This document shows, piece by piece, positions 54,208 to 62,625 of a stretch of 64,000 nt of DNA. The stretch's first letter is position 1, and every line of letters begins with the position of its first letter. The notes under the pieces are model-generated. The model was not told where the DNA came from and searched no databases. It saw nothing but the letters and a program-made list of their open reading frames with translations. A program made the position numbers and the translations under genes. This DNA comes from Erythrobacter litoralis (GTDB lineage: Bacteria > Pseudomonadota > Alphaproteobacteria > Sphingomonadales > Sphingomonadaceae): contig NZ_SOSI01000003.1 in assembly GCF_029760855.1 (NCBI RefSeq), forward strand, positions 310,001 through 374,000, in the 5' to 3' direction.

Positions 54208-55343
54208 AGCGCTCTTAGCCGGTGCACTTCTCGCGTCATGATGCTCGCAGCCTCGTTGATCTCTGTGATGGACGTATCGCGTGCTGTGCTGAGACGTAAT
54301 GTCTCCGAGCACTGCTGGACGCTTAACCCCATAGCTCTGAGGACGTGACTCGGTTCGCGAATCCCGGAGGTGCATGCTGAACCAGTCGAGATCGCAATTT
54401 GGGGCTGCAGGAGCGTGATGAGCTGCTCGGCATCTATGCCAGGAAGTCTGACACAGATGTTCCCAGGATGCCCCGCCCCGTGTTCGCCGAGAAACCGGGC
54501 GTCGGGAAATGAAGCAGCTAAGCTCGCGCGCAATCGATCAGTGACTCTTCTCCAATTGGCCACCGCATTTTCGTCCGGGCGAAGCTCGCAAGCGAGGGCA
54601 AAACCCACGCAGAGAGGAACAGGAACGGTTCCCGACCTGAGCTCGCTCTCTTGACCGCCACCATGAAGTATCGGCCGCAAATCTCTCTTTAGATCCTGGC
54701 GAACCCATAAAGCCCCGATACCTTTCGGCCCGCCGGCTTTGTGAGCGGACAAGCTAAGCATATCGATGTCTGACTCTTCGACATCGATATGCTTCCAAGC
54801 TAGGGCCTGCGCCCCATCGCAGTGAAGGATGGCCCCCACCTCGTGGCAGATATCTGCAATCCGTCTTGTCGGATGAGCGGTTCCCACCTCGTTGTTTGCA
54901 AGCATTGCCGACACCAAAAGCGTCTCATCGTCTACTAAATCCGACAGCACCTCGAGATCGATACCCCCCGCGGCGTCGACAGGCGCCAAAATGACGTCGA
55001 AACCAGATCCCTGCAGCTCTCGCGCGGGGGCAAGGACACTCTTGTGTTCGGTAGCTCCAACGATGATCTTATTTCGGCCTTGCTGTTTCTGAGCACCCCC
55101 AAAAAGCGCAAGGTTGTTCGCCTCCGTTGCGCCGGATGTGAATATGATTTCGTCGCTCATGCCCCCGATGGCGTGTGCAATGCCTTCGCGCGCGGCCTCG
55201 ACTGCCTCGGACGCGGCCCATCCTGCCGCATGCCCTTCCGAGTGCGGATTTGCATAGCCCAACCTGAATTGCTCACAGACCGCATCGATCACTTCCGGCA
55301 GCATCGGCGTCGAGGCTTGATGGTCGAGATAAATCATTCGCAT
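54204..55343 (-). CDS. sspA: Cysteine desulfurase, SspA/DndA-like
   Basis: 379-aa PLP-dependent NifS/IscS-type enzyme. PLP-Lys202 is in SLSAHKAGGPKG. The catalytic Cys324 is in STGSACTSG, the long-loop class I form. It would supply persulfide sulfur. Its orientation, divergent from the DUF4007 gene, mirrors dndA versus dndB-E and suggests it belongs to a DNA phosphorothioation system rather than to Fe-S housekeeping. The gene name is by analogy. ATG 55343 is used; ATG 55337 is a minor alternative. Confidence 0.82.
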   Translation of the reverse strand: MRMIYLDHQASTPMLPEVIDAVCEQFRLGYANPHSEGHAAGWAASEAVEAAREGIAHAIGGMSDEIIFTSGATEANNLALFGGAQKQQGRNKIIVGATEHKSVLAPARELQGSGFDVILAPVDAAGGIDLEVLSDLVDDETLLVSAMLANNEVGTAHPTRRIADICHEVGAILHCDGAQALAWKHIDVEESDIDMLSLSAHKAGGPKGIGALWVRQDLKRDLRPILHGGGQESELRSGTVPVPLCVGFALACELRPDENAVANWRRVTDRLRASLAASFPDARFLGEHGAGHPGNICVRLPGIDAEQLITLLQPQIAISTGSACTSGIREPSHVLRAMGLSVQQCSETLRLSTARDTSITEINEAASIMTREVHRLRAL

Positions 55344-55370
55344 ATCGCTGAGGGATGGTGAAACTTACAA

Positions 55371-55416
55371 ACTGGTGATTGTCACCAGTGACCCCTACAG
55401 CTAACATCACTGGTGA
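55371..55416. promoter_or_regulatory. Three-half-site operator array in the sspA-sspB divergent region
   Basis: The 8-mer ACTGGTGA occurs at 55371-55378 and 55409-55416, and as its reverse complement at 55382-55389. The first and second form a perfect palindrome, ACTGGTGA-TTG-TCACCAGT. The direct copies are 38 bp apart. The array overlaps the -35 element and the transcription start of the promoter reading into sspB. Confidence 0.75.
55379..55407 (+). promoter_or_regulatory. Sigma70-type promoter for the sspB operon
   Basis: TTGTCA (55379-55384) and TAACAT (55402-55407) are separated by exactly 17 bp. Each matches consensus in at least four of six positions. It is 34 bp upstream of the sspB start. 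A promoter for sspA in the other direction is not clear. Confidence 0.65.
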
Positions 55417-55440
55417 GTTTGTCCAGCTAAGGGATAAGAT

Positions 55441-56421
55441 TTGCGAAGCCTGTTAGACCGCCATGAATCGAAGCTGCAGGTTGCCGGTCACGAGACATTT
55501 CCGTGCCGCTACGGTTGGCTCAAAAAATCCTATGATGCTGTTCGCTCTGAGATCATGACCGAACCCGATGGTAGGCAGCATGCTTTTTCCCCGAACACGG
55601 CGATTGCCGATTTCGGCGTGGGGAAAAACATGGTTGCGTCGATGCGGCACTGGGCGCTCGCATGCGGGGTCCTACAACCTGTGGGGGAGCGTCTCGGCCG
55701 CCTTGAATTGCTAGAGCCAACGGCTCTCGGCGAGCTCATATTCGGTTCTTCCGACCCCTATCTCGAGCTGCCGTCCTCAGTTTGGATTCTACATTGGAGG
55801 TTAGCTGCGCTGCCCGGGCGAGCCACGACTTGGTATTATGCGTTCAATGAATTCAACGATCCCGTCTTCACGAAAGACACGCTCGCAGAGCGCCTATGGA
55901 CTCGTCTCGATGAACTGCGGGAGACTGGAAAGCTCACAAACAACAGAATCGCAAAGGCGACCGTCGCTCGAGACGCAGAATGCTTGGTGAGAACTTATGT
56001 GACCCGCGGTCAGCGCCGGAAAGGCATCGAGGATGGGCTTGAAAGTCCTTTTACGGAACTAGGTCTTCTCACGCCCATGGCCGGTGGAGCGCTTCAATTC
56101 CGCCGCGGTCCCAAGCCGACCCTCTCTGATAAGGTATTCGGCTTCGCACTTCTCGAGTTCTGGGCAGGGCAGTTTGGTTCTCGAGGAGCATTGTCGGTGG
56201 AGACCATCGCCCACGAACCAGGCTCTCCTGGCCGCGTCTTCTTGCTGGACGAGGATTCGCTGGTTGAAAGACTTGAGCGGATAGAAGACTTTACCGGCGG
56301 TATGCTATCTTGGGACGAGGGCGGCGGTCTCCGCCAAGTCACGCGTCGTTTAGCCTTCGATAAGGTAGACCCACTAAGACTCCTGGTCTCGCTGTATGCG
56401 CCTTTGGAGAAGGCTGCATGA
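55441..56421 (+). CDS. sspB: DUF4007 protein, SspB-like
   Basis: 326-aa protein with the DUF4007 N-terminal signature LQVAGHETFPCRYGWLKKSY (about residues 12-31). DUF4007 occurs in SspB, described as the nicking component of single-strand phosphorothioation systems; this is from memory of the literature. The start is TTG 55441, with AAGGGAT 5-11 bp upstream; no in-frame ATG lies before the conserved region. The stop shares ATGA with the large ATPase. Naming follows context: desulfurase, ATPase and PP-loop partner. Confidence 0.75.
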   Translation: MRSLLDRHESKLQVAGHETFPCRYGWLKKSYDAVRSEIMTEPDGRQHAFSPNTAIADFGVGKNMVASMRHWALACGVLQPVGERLGRLELLEPTALGELIFGSSDPYLELPSSVWILHWRLAALPGRATTWYYAFNEFNDPVFTKDTLAERLWTRLDELRETGKLTNNRIAKATVARDAECLVRTYVTRGQRRKGIEDGLESPFTELGLLTPMAGGALQFRRGPKPTLSDKVFGFALLEFWAGQFGSRGALSVETIAHEPGSPGRVFLLDEDSLVERLERIEDFTGGMLSWDEGGGLRQVTRRLAFDKVDPLRLLVSLYAPLEKAA

Positions 56422-59400
56422 CTGAGTTCCTTTCGAGCCATGTCGCAGTTGCGCGTCGATTCCGGCGCTCAGTTCGACTTAGCGATGACGCTTCTGATGC
56501 CGCGACCGGCTTTATATGCACTCTTACCGCTGCCCGAGCGATCGAAACTACAATCAATCACGTAGCTGCACACAAGCACGGGGCCTTCACTTGGACTGGA
56601 CCGTATGGATGCGGAAAATCGAGTCTTGCTACCGTTCTGGCTGCCGCAGTCGGTCACAACGACGACGACCGTCAGCGCGCACTCGAGGTTTTCCCCTCCG
56701 AACTGAAATCGAAGCTCGTCGAGGAGATGCACTTGGCTCAAGGCGGGTGGAGTGTAGTTTCTCTGATGGGCCAGCGTCGCGACGCTTCCGATCTTATCAG
56801 AGAGGCCCTTGATGACGCAGGGGTGGGTGGGCGTGGTGATCCCATTTCCCGTCTTGTTGCGCACTCTAAAAAGGGTGTCGGCACCTTGGTTCTCATCGAC
56901 GAGATGGGGAAGGTGCTTGAGCATGCTGCTTCCGAAAATGGCGACGCCTTCTTTTTTCAGGAGCTAGCGGAGGCGGCTTCGCGCTCGGATGGAAAGCTCA
57001 TCGTTATCGGTGTGTTGCACCAAGCATTCGATGATTACGCGTATCGCCTTGCTCGGGAGACACGCGACGACTGGTTGAAGATACAGGGCCGGTGGGTCGA
57101 CATCCCTCTTAATCCTAGCAGTGAGGAACAGGTCGATCTTCTCTCAAAGGCGATCGACTGCGATCTCACCCCGCAAGAGTATATCGGAGTTCCCGCAATT
57201 GCTGAATCGCTCGGCGACACATCTGTTGCAGGGTCTATCAGCACAAGGCTCAAAGGTTGCTGGCCACTCGGCCCGGTGGTGGCCTGCCTTTTAGGCCCGC
57301 TGTCGCGGCGCCGATTTGGCCAAAACCAACGAAGTCTGTTTGGCTTCCTCACATCCGCCGAACCATACGGCTTCCAAGATTATCTTGAGACAACCAGGAC
57401 GGTCGACGCAGCACCGTATGATACTGACTGGTTTTGGCGGTATCTCCAAGCCAATCTCGAACCTTCAATCATGGCATCGCCAGATTCGCATCGGTGGTCT
57501 CTCGCGCTGGATGCCATCGATCGCTGTGAAACTGCTGGCGTAGAAGCCTCCGCCCTATCCGTCCTTCGTGCGGTGGCGCTCTTGGACATGTTCCGCGAAC
57601 GATCAGGGCTGGTAGCATCGAAGGATATCCTGGCCGCGGCTTTACCGCAGCTGTCCGCAGGTGAGATATCGACCGCTTTGCAAATCCTGCGGGAAAAAGC
57701 CGCCATCATCTACAGGCGACATCTAGACGCTTTCACTCTCTATGCCGGCTCAGACTTTGATATCGAACGAGCGATTGAAGATGCCTATTCTTCGACGGCA
57801 AAATGCGACTTTACCAAACTGAAGGGGACAGGTGCGCTGTCGCCAGTTCTCGCGAAGCGAGAATACCACGAGACCGGCGCGATGCGATGGTTCGAGGTGG
57901 ACATATCGGGTCTGGACGATGCGGGATCGCGCATCCAAGCCTTTGACCAAGATGATGGCGCGGCAGGCCTGTTTCTCCTGCTAATTGACGAAGGAGGAAA
58001 CTCAAAGACGGCCTTGAAGCGACAGTTGAGCAAGCTCGCTCAAAGCATCGGTGATCGACCGATTGCGATTGGTGTATCCCCGGACAGCTATATGCTGCGA
58101 GAGCTAAGCCGCGAACTCATCGCGCTCGAGAAAGTTCAGAATTCGCGTCCCGAGCTGAAGGGAGATGCCGTTGCTCGTCGCGAAGTTGCGAGCCGACTTG
58201 CGCGCGTATCAGGCGAACTTGAAGACCGACTCCGCCACGGGTTAACCGCGATATCGTGGCAACTCCCCGACTTGATAAGAGATGAGGTCGCCGAACACGC
58301 CGGACCAGCCCGTGACCTCTCAGTCGTGGCGTCTCGTCTCGCGACTGCCATTTTTCCAAAGACGCCTCATATTCCGAACGAGCTAGTGAACAGGGCGAAG
58401 CCATCTTCAAATGCCGTTGGTGCAATGCGTGCTCTTATGAACCTCATGATCACAAGCGCTGATGAGCCGCGTTTGGGCATCGAGAAGCATCCTCCCGAGC
58501 TTGGCCTTTATGTGTCGCTTCTGGAAAGAACAGGCCTGCACCGTGCTGGATCTAATGGTAAGTTTTCGCTGGCAGAGCCTACGGAAGACTCCGCTGGTCT
58601 TCTTCCATTGTGGCAAGCGGCGGACGATGCAGTTTCACAAGCTGGTCCGGATGGGTTGGGCCTCGACGCTATCTTCTCTCTTTGGAATGGGCGCCCGTAT
58701 GGGCTCAAGGAAGGGCTGCATCCTGTTTTTGGCCTTGCCTATATTCTATCGAGGCGGGAGAAAATCGCCGTATACCTTGATGGCGTTTTTAGCTCGACAA
58801 TAGGCGATCTGCTTGTTGATCGCCTATTGCAGGACTCTGACAGCATACATCTTCGTTACAGTGAAATTTCAAAGGATGACGCAGCGATCCTTCGAGGCGT
58901 TTCGGATGTCCTTATAGATTTGACGGGAGACGAAATCGAGGCAGCTGAACCCCTTACCATCGGGCGACGCTTGGTATCTCTTGTCATGGAAGCGCCTTCA
59001 TGGGTTAGAAGAACATCGAGACTTTCGGACGATGCTCGAAAAGTCAGAGATCTTGCGATCGCTGCTCACGATCCGAACAAGTTCATGCTCGACGACATAC
59101 CGGCGATTGTTTCAGGAGGAACGAATTCCGACAGTGTGGTCGACATTATCCGATCGGGTCTCGTTGAGATAACTGCAGCATATGAAAATATGCTTCAGAA
59201 TCTCGAGAGCATTCTTCTACAGGAATTGCGCGTCGACGATCGAGATGACTTTTCCAAGCTTCATGAGCGCTCGAAAGGTGTGATGGGAGTCACGGGTAAT
59301 TTCCGCCTTGATGCCTTCGCAACCCGGCTAACCTCCTACGACGGTAGTTTAGAAGTTCTAGAAGGGTTGGCGAGCCTTGCTGCCAATAAACCTCCGCGTG

Positions 59401-59774
59401 ATTGGGTCGATAGAGACGTCGACGCTGCGCGGATCGAGCTGGCGGCACTTGCTCGAGAATTCCTTCGCACAGAAGGATTCGTTTACGTGAATGGCCGCGC
59501 CCAGTCCCGGTTCGCGGTTTCACTGTATACATCAGACCCCGAGAGTGCCGGAGTGATCAGTTCGGAACTCGACCTCGATGCCCAGCAATTGAAACAGGCT
59601 CGTGCAATTGCGGACACATTGAGAGATTCGATTTCTGAAGGCATCGATCGAGACGTTGCGATTGCAGCTGCTGCTTCGCTGGCCTCTACCCTTGCGACCG
59701 AGAAAACAGAGGGTTCTCGACTGCGATCATCAAAAGTGTCGCCAGCAATTCTCGTATCGGAGAGAGAGAAATGA
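56418..59774 (+). CDS. sspC: Large P-loop ATPase of the phosphorothioation-type locus, SspC-like
   Basis: 1118-aa soluble protein. Walker A GPYGCGKSS is at residues 61-69 and the likely Walker B TLVLIDEMGK ends at about 165. No other domain was recognised in the remaining 900 residues; several Leu-rich helical stretches and a Asp/Glu-rich segment around 500 are visible. There are no membrane segments. It is coupled by ATGA to the DUF4007 gene before it and to the PP-loop gene after it. It is the largest gene in the window. Confidence 0.75.
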   Translation: MTEFLSSHVAVARRFRRSVRLSDDASDAATGFICTLTAARAIETTINHVAAHKHGAFTWTGPYGCGKSSLATVLAAAVGHNDDDRQRALEVFPSELKSKLVEEMHLAQGGWSVVSLMGQRRDASDLIREALDDAGVGGRGDPISRLVAHSKKGVGTLVLIDEMGKVLEHAASENGDAFFFQELAEAASRSDGKLIVIGVLHQAFDDYAYRLARETRDDWLKIQGRWVDIPLNPSSEEQVDLLSKAIDCDLTPQEYIGVPAIAESLGDTSVAGSISTRLKGCWPLGPVVACLLGPLSRRRFGQNQRSLFGFLTSAEPYGFQDYLETTRTVDAAPYDTDWFWRYLQANLEPSIMASPDSHRWSLALDAIDRCETAGVEASALSVLRAVALLDMFRERSGLVASKDILAAALPQLSAGEISTALQILREKAAIIYRRHLDAFTLYAGSDFDIERAIEDAYSSTAKCDFTKLKGTGALSPVLAKREYHETGAMRWFEVDISGLDDAGSRIQAFDQDDGAAGLFLLLIDEGGNSKTALKRQLSKLAQSIGDRPIAIGVSPDSYMLRELSRELIALEKVQNSRPELKGDAVARREVASRLARVSGELEDRLRHGLTAISWQLPDLIRDEVAEHAGPARDLSVVASRLATAIFPKTPHIPNELVNRAKPSSNAVGAMRALMNLMITSADEPRLGIEKHPPELGLYVSLLERTGLHRAGSNGKFSLAEPTEDSAGLLPLWQAADDAVSQAGPDGLGLDAIFSLWNGRPYGLKEGLHPVFGLAYILSRREKIAVYLDGVFSSTIGDLLVDRLLQDSDSIHLRYSEISKDDAAILRGVSDVLIDLTGDEIEAAEPLTIGRRLVSLVMEAPSWVRRTSRLSDDARKVRDLAIAAHDPNKFMLDDIPAIVSGGTNSDSVVDIIRSGLVEITAAYENMLQNLESILLQELRVDDRDDFSKLHERSKGVMGVTGNFRLDAFATRLTSYDGSLEVLEGLASLAANKPPRDWVDRDVDAARIELAALAREFLRTEGFVYVNGRAQSRFAVSLYTSDPESAGVISSELDLDAQQLKQARAIADTLRDSISEGIDRDVAIAAAASLASTLATEKTEGSRLRSSKVSPAILVSEREK

Positions 59775-60604
59775 AAATCGAGCGCCACGTCCTGGGACTA
59801 TCCGGCGGAAAAGATAGCGCGGCACTTGCAGTCCACATGGCTCAAACGCGACCCGACATAGAGGTCGAATATTTTTTTACCGATACCGGGAAAGAGTTGC
59901 CCGAGGTTTACGAGTATCTTGGCAGACTTGAAGGTTTCCTTGGCAAGCCGATTGCAAGGTTGAACCCCGATCGCGATTTCGACTTTTGGCTACGACAATA
60001 CAAGTCGTTCCTACCCAGCCCTCGCACTCGCTGGTGCACTCGCCAGCTAAAAATTCGGCCCTTCGAGCAATGGCTATGGCCCTCTCTCGATGCCGGAGAA
60101 AAGATAATAAGCTACGTGGCAATTCGGTCCGATGAGAATTATCGTGAAGGCTACTCCTCTACACATCCGAACCTTTCCGTTTCGCTGCCCTTCCGAGAGC
60201 ACGGCATTGATAAAGCGGGAGTAACGGACATACTGGAAGCGAGCGGCCTCGGCCTTCCAACCTATTACGATTGGCGATCTCGTTCTGGCTGCACCTTCTG
60301 TTTTTTCCAGCAAAAAATTGAATGGGTGCGTCTGATGGAACGTCATCCGGAAAGCTTCGAAGAAGCGAAGTCTTACGAGAAAAGTGCGCTTGAGCATGGT
60401 TCACCATTCACTTGGAGCGCTGGGGAATCTCTGGAAGAGCTTTCGAAGCCAGAGCGGGTTAACCAGATACGTCGCGAACACAAGAAACGGATCGAACGAG
60501 CGAAAGCGCGCAGGGTGCGCAATCCTTTAAGGCCGGATGACGAAGGGATCGATATCGACGAGTTATATGGCCAAGCGAAGGCGTGCCTTGCTTGCCATAA
60601 ATAA
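59771..60604 (+). CDS. sspD: PP-loop (PAPS-reductase-like) sulfurtransferase, SspD/DndC-like
   Basis: 277-aa ATP pyrophosphatase. The PP-loop SGGKDS is at residues 11-16 and FFTDTGKELPEVYEY follows. Cysteines that could hold an Fe-S cluster or persulfide are Cys89 (TRWCTRQLK), Cys174 and Cys177 (GCTFC), plus a C-terminal CLAC (272, 275). It is shorter than DndC. It would transfer activated sulfur to the DNA backbone in a phosphorothioation model. ATG overlaps the sspC stop by ATGA. Confidence 0.8.
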   Translation: MKIERHVLGLSGGKDSAALAVHMAQTRPDIEVEYFFTDTGKELPEVYEYLGRLEGFLGKPIARLNPDRDFDFWLRQYKSFLPSPRTRWCTRQLKIRPFEQWLWPSLDAGEKIISYVAIRSDENYREGYSSTHPNLSVSLPFREHGIDKAGVTDILEASGLGLPTYYDWRSRSGCTFCFFQQKIEWVRLMERHPESFEEAKSYEKSALEHGSPFTWSAGESLEELSKPERVNQIRREHKKRIERAKARRVRNPLRPDDEGIDIDELYGQAKACLACHK

Positions 60605-60724
60605 CTTTATGTGCGGTTTTTCGAGCTACTTGACGTTGTCGCTTATACTGATGACGATGTGAGATTGGTGATCTGAATGGCCCTTGTGAGCCATCGATGT
60701 AGATTTGGTTGAGGGGCTCCATCA

Positions 60725-61762
60725 GTGAAAATCAAACATACCCGCAAGTCGGTTGCGGCTCTGCACGGCGAAAAAGAGAATATCGACCTTTCGCCAATGT
60801 GGCAGCGGGGAGTTGCTTGGACGCCGCATAAGCAAGTTCTACTGATAGATTCGATTTTGCGGGGAATGGATATCCCGAAAATCTATTTCCGCGCGAACAC
60901 AAGGGATGCGCTACGGTTCGACGTGGTTGACGGCCAACAGCGCCTTCGCGCGATCTGGGGTTTCGTAGAAGGTGAGTTTCCGTTGCGCTCATCGCAGACA
61001 CTTGCCCCAATCGAAGGTGAAGAAGTTCAGAACAAATTTTTTTCCGAGCTTTCGGATAAGCTTCGAAGACGGCTTCGGCGCTTCAAAATCTCTCTTGCGA
61101 CAATTTCAGAGACGCCGACACAGGACATTACCCTTTTGTTTGCTCGGCTTCAGCTCGCAGCCCCGTTGAATTCAGCGGAGCTACGAAACGCGATTCTCTG
61201 CAAAATGCGACATGAGGTAGATGCGACGGCTTTGACCCACCGGTTTTTCGATGAATGTCGTATTCCGTCTAGGCGGATGAAGCATCAAGATTATACTGCC
61301 CATGTCTACGCTTTGGCGCACAATGGAACCGAGCGAGATCTCAAGGCTCCTGATTTACGTGATCTGTATGTCGATTCTACTGACATGGCGCCAGCGGAGG
61401 TGGCAGCACTTTCTGCTCGCGTTGCAGAAGCATTAGAAGTTCTTGCCGATGTAAACGAGGCAACAAATTACCGCATCAAACAGAAGTGGATTTTCTGTGA
61501 TCTGGTATATTTTATCCTGACCACGCTTGGAGCGGGCCAGAACATTGACGCGGATGAACTTTCTGAACTGTATGTTGATTTTGATAGTCGAAGATTGGAA
61601 TTTAATCGCACGCCGGAAGAGTTGTTAGAAGGCACGCCTGACCAAGATGATGAGGATCTTTACAATTACATCCAAGCCTTTCGCGTCGAGGGTGGCAAGC
61701 GTGAGAACGTGCGCGTGCGTTCGGCGGTCGTTGCGAGAGCAATGGAGGGCTCCGTAGTATGA
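60725..61762 (+). CDS. DUF262-domain protein without HNH tail
   Basis: 345-aa protein with the DUF262 (ParB/Srx-like) motif DGQQR at residues 69-73 within RFDVVDGQQRLRAIWGF. DUF262 is the NTPase-like sensor part of SspE and of several restriction factors. The C-terminal DUF1524 HNH nuclease of SspE is missing here, since the protein ends soon after residue 340. The start is GTG 60725, after a 120-bp gap that may hold its own promoter. The stop shares ATGA with the SIR2 gene, so it acts with SIR2 and the helicase. Confidence 0.82.
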   Translation: MKIKHTRKSVAALHGEKENIDLSPMWQRGVAWTPHKQVLLIDSILRGMDIPKIYFRANTRDALRFDVVDGQQRLRAIWGFVEGEFPLRSSQTLAPIEGEEVQNKFFSELSDKLRRRLRRFKISLATISETPTQDITLLFARLQLAAPLNSAELRNAILCKMRHEVDATALTHRFFDECRIPSRRMKHQDYTAHVYALAHNGTERDLKAPDLRDLYVDSTDMAPAEVAALSARVAEALEVLADVNEATNYRIKQKWIFCDLVYFILTTLGAGQNIDADELSELYVDFDSRRLEFNRTPEELLEGTPDQDDEDLYNYIQAFRVEGGKRENVRVRSAVVARAMEGSVV

Positions 61763-62625
61763 CTTTCGATCCAAGCGCTCTCCCCAAAAGCCTAATCGAG
61801 GCATACCAGCAGGGCCGTTGTGCCGTTTTTGTTGGAGCGGGCGCATCTCAAGCATCTGGCCTTCCCGGTTGGGATGATTTTCTCACAATACTCATCGACC
61901 GCTGCATCAAAGACAATCGCCTGACGGAAGAGGCTGCTGCAGATTACAAGGCGCTCGTTGGTAAAGACGGCAAGCAGCTTCGCTTGGCGAGCGCTCTCAA
62001 GGACAAGCTCGGAGAGACCTGGGACGAGGTGATCTTGGACACGTTCCACGAGAACGAGAAGGAACCTTCGCATGTGCACAAAGTTCTTCCTGCCCTCGAA
62101 CGCCTGGCAATGGTCATAACGACCAACTACGACTCACTTATCGAGCAGGCATACACGCAAGCACTAGGACGTAGGCCAAGTGTTCTCAACTTCAACGACG
62201 GTGGAGAAATCAGGCGGCTGATGCACCGTCGAAAGTTCTTTGTGCTGAAAGCTCATGGAGATGCGGAAAAGCCTGGGAACGGGATCATTCTTACTGTGTC
62301 CGATTATCGCAGGCTGGCCTCTGAGCGCGCATATCAAAGCCTGCTGGCTTCGATCTTCACTTTGAACACTATCTTTTTCGTGGGCGTCTCGCTCGTTGAT
62401 CCGGAGCTGACCGTTCTTCTCGATTACCTATCCGATACCTTTGAGCCGGGTGGTCGTCCGACCCACTACGCTCTTATACCGGCCGATGAAATGAATCAGG
62501 TCGAGCAAGATCGTTGGCTAAAGGACTACCTCATTCAGGTAATCCCCATTTCATCCGAGAACAATTTTGAGCAAGTGCCGCAAGCGCTCGAAGCATTGGC
62601 AAAGGCACCGGAAACGGGGGAATGA
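61759..62625 (+). CDS. SIR2-family defence protein
   Basis: 288-aa SIR2-fold protein of the prokaryotic-immunity type. The NAD site is at GAGAS (26-30). The catalytic pair is Asn123/Asp125 in TTNYD, and His166 is in LKAHGD. No zinc ribbon is present, unlike CobB. Defence SIR2 proteins such as ThsA and those in DSR systems deplete NAD+ on phage infection; this one may do so, or cleave DNA. It is flanked by ATGA overlaps on both sides. Confidence 0.85.
   Translation: MTFDPSALPKSLIEAYQQGRCAVFVGAGASQASGLPGWDDFLTILIDRCIKDNRLTEEAAADYKALVGKDGKQLRLASALKDKLGETWDEVILDTFHENEKEPSHVHKVLPALERLAMVITTNYDSLIEQAYTQALGRRPSVLNFNDGGEIRRLMHRRKFFVLKAHGDAEKPGNGIILTVSDYRRLASERAYQSLLASIFTLNTIFFVGVSLVDPELTVLLDYLSDTFEPGGRPTHYALIPADEMNQVEQDRWLKDYLIQVIPISSENNFEQVPQALEALAKAPETGE

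Noticed and set aside
54204..60604. Classical DndABCDE system
   Set aside because: There is no DndB, DndD (SMC-like) or DndE-type gene. The DUF4007 plus very large ATPase arrangement fits Ssp better.
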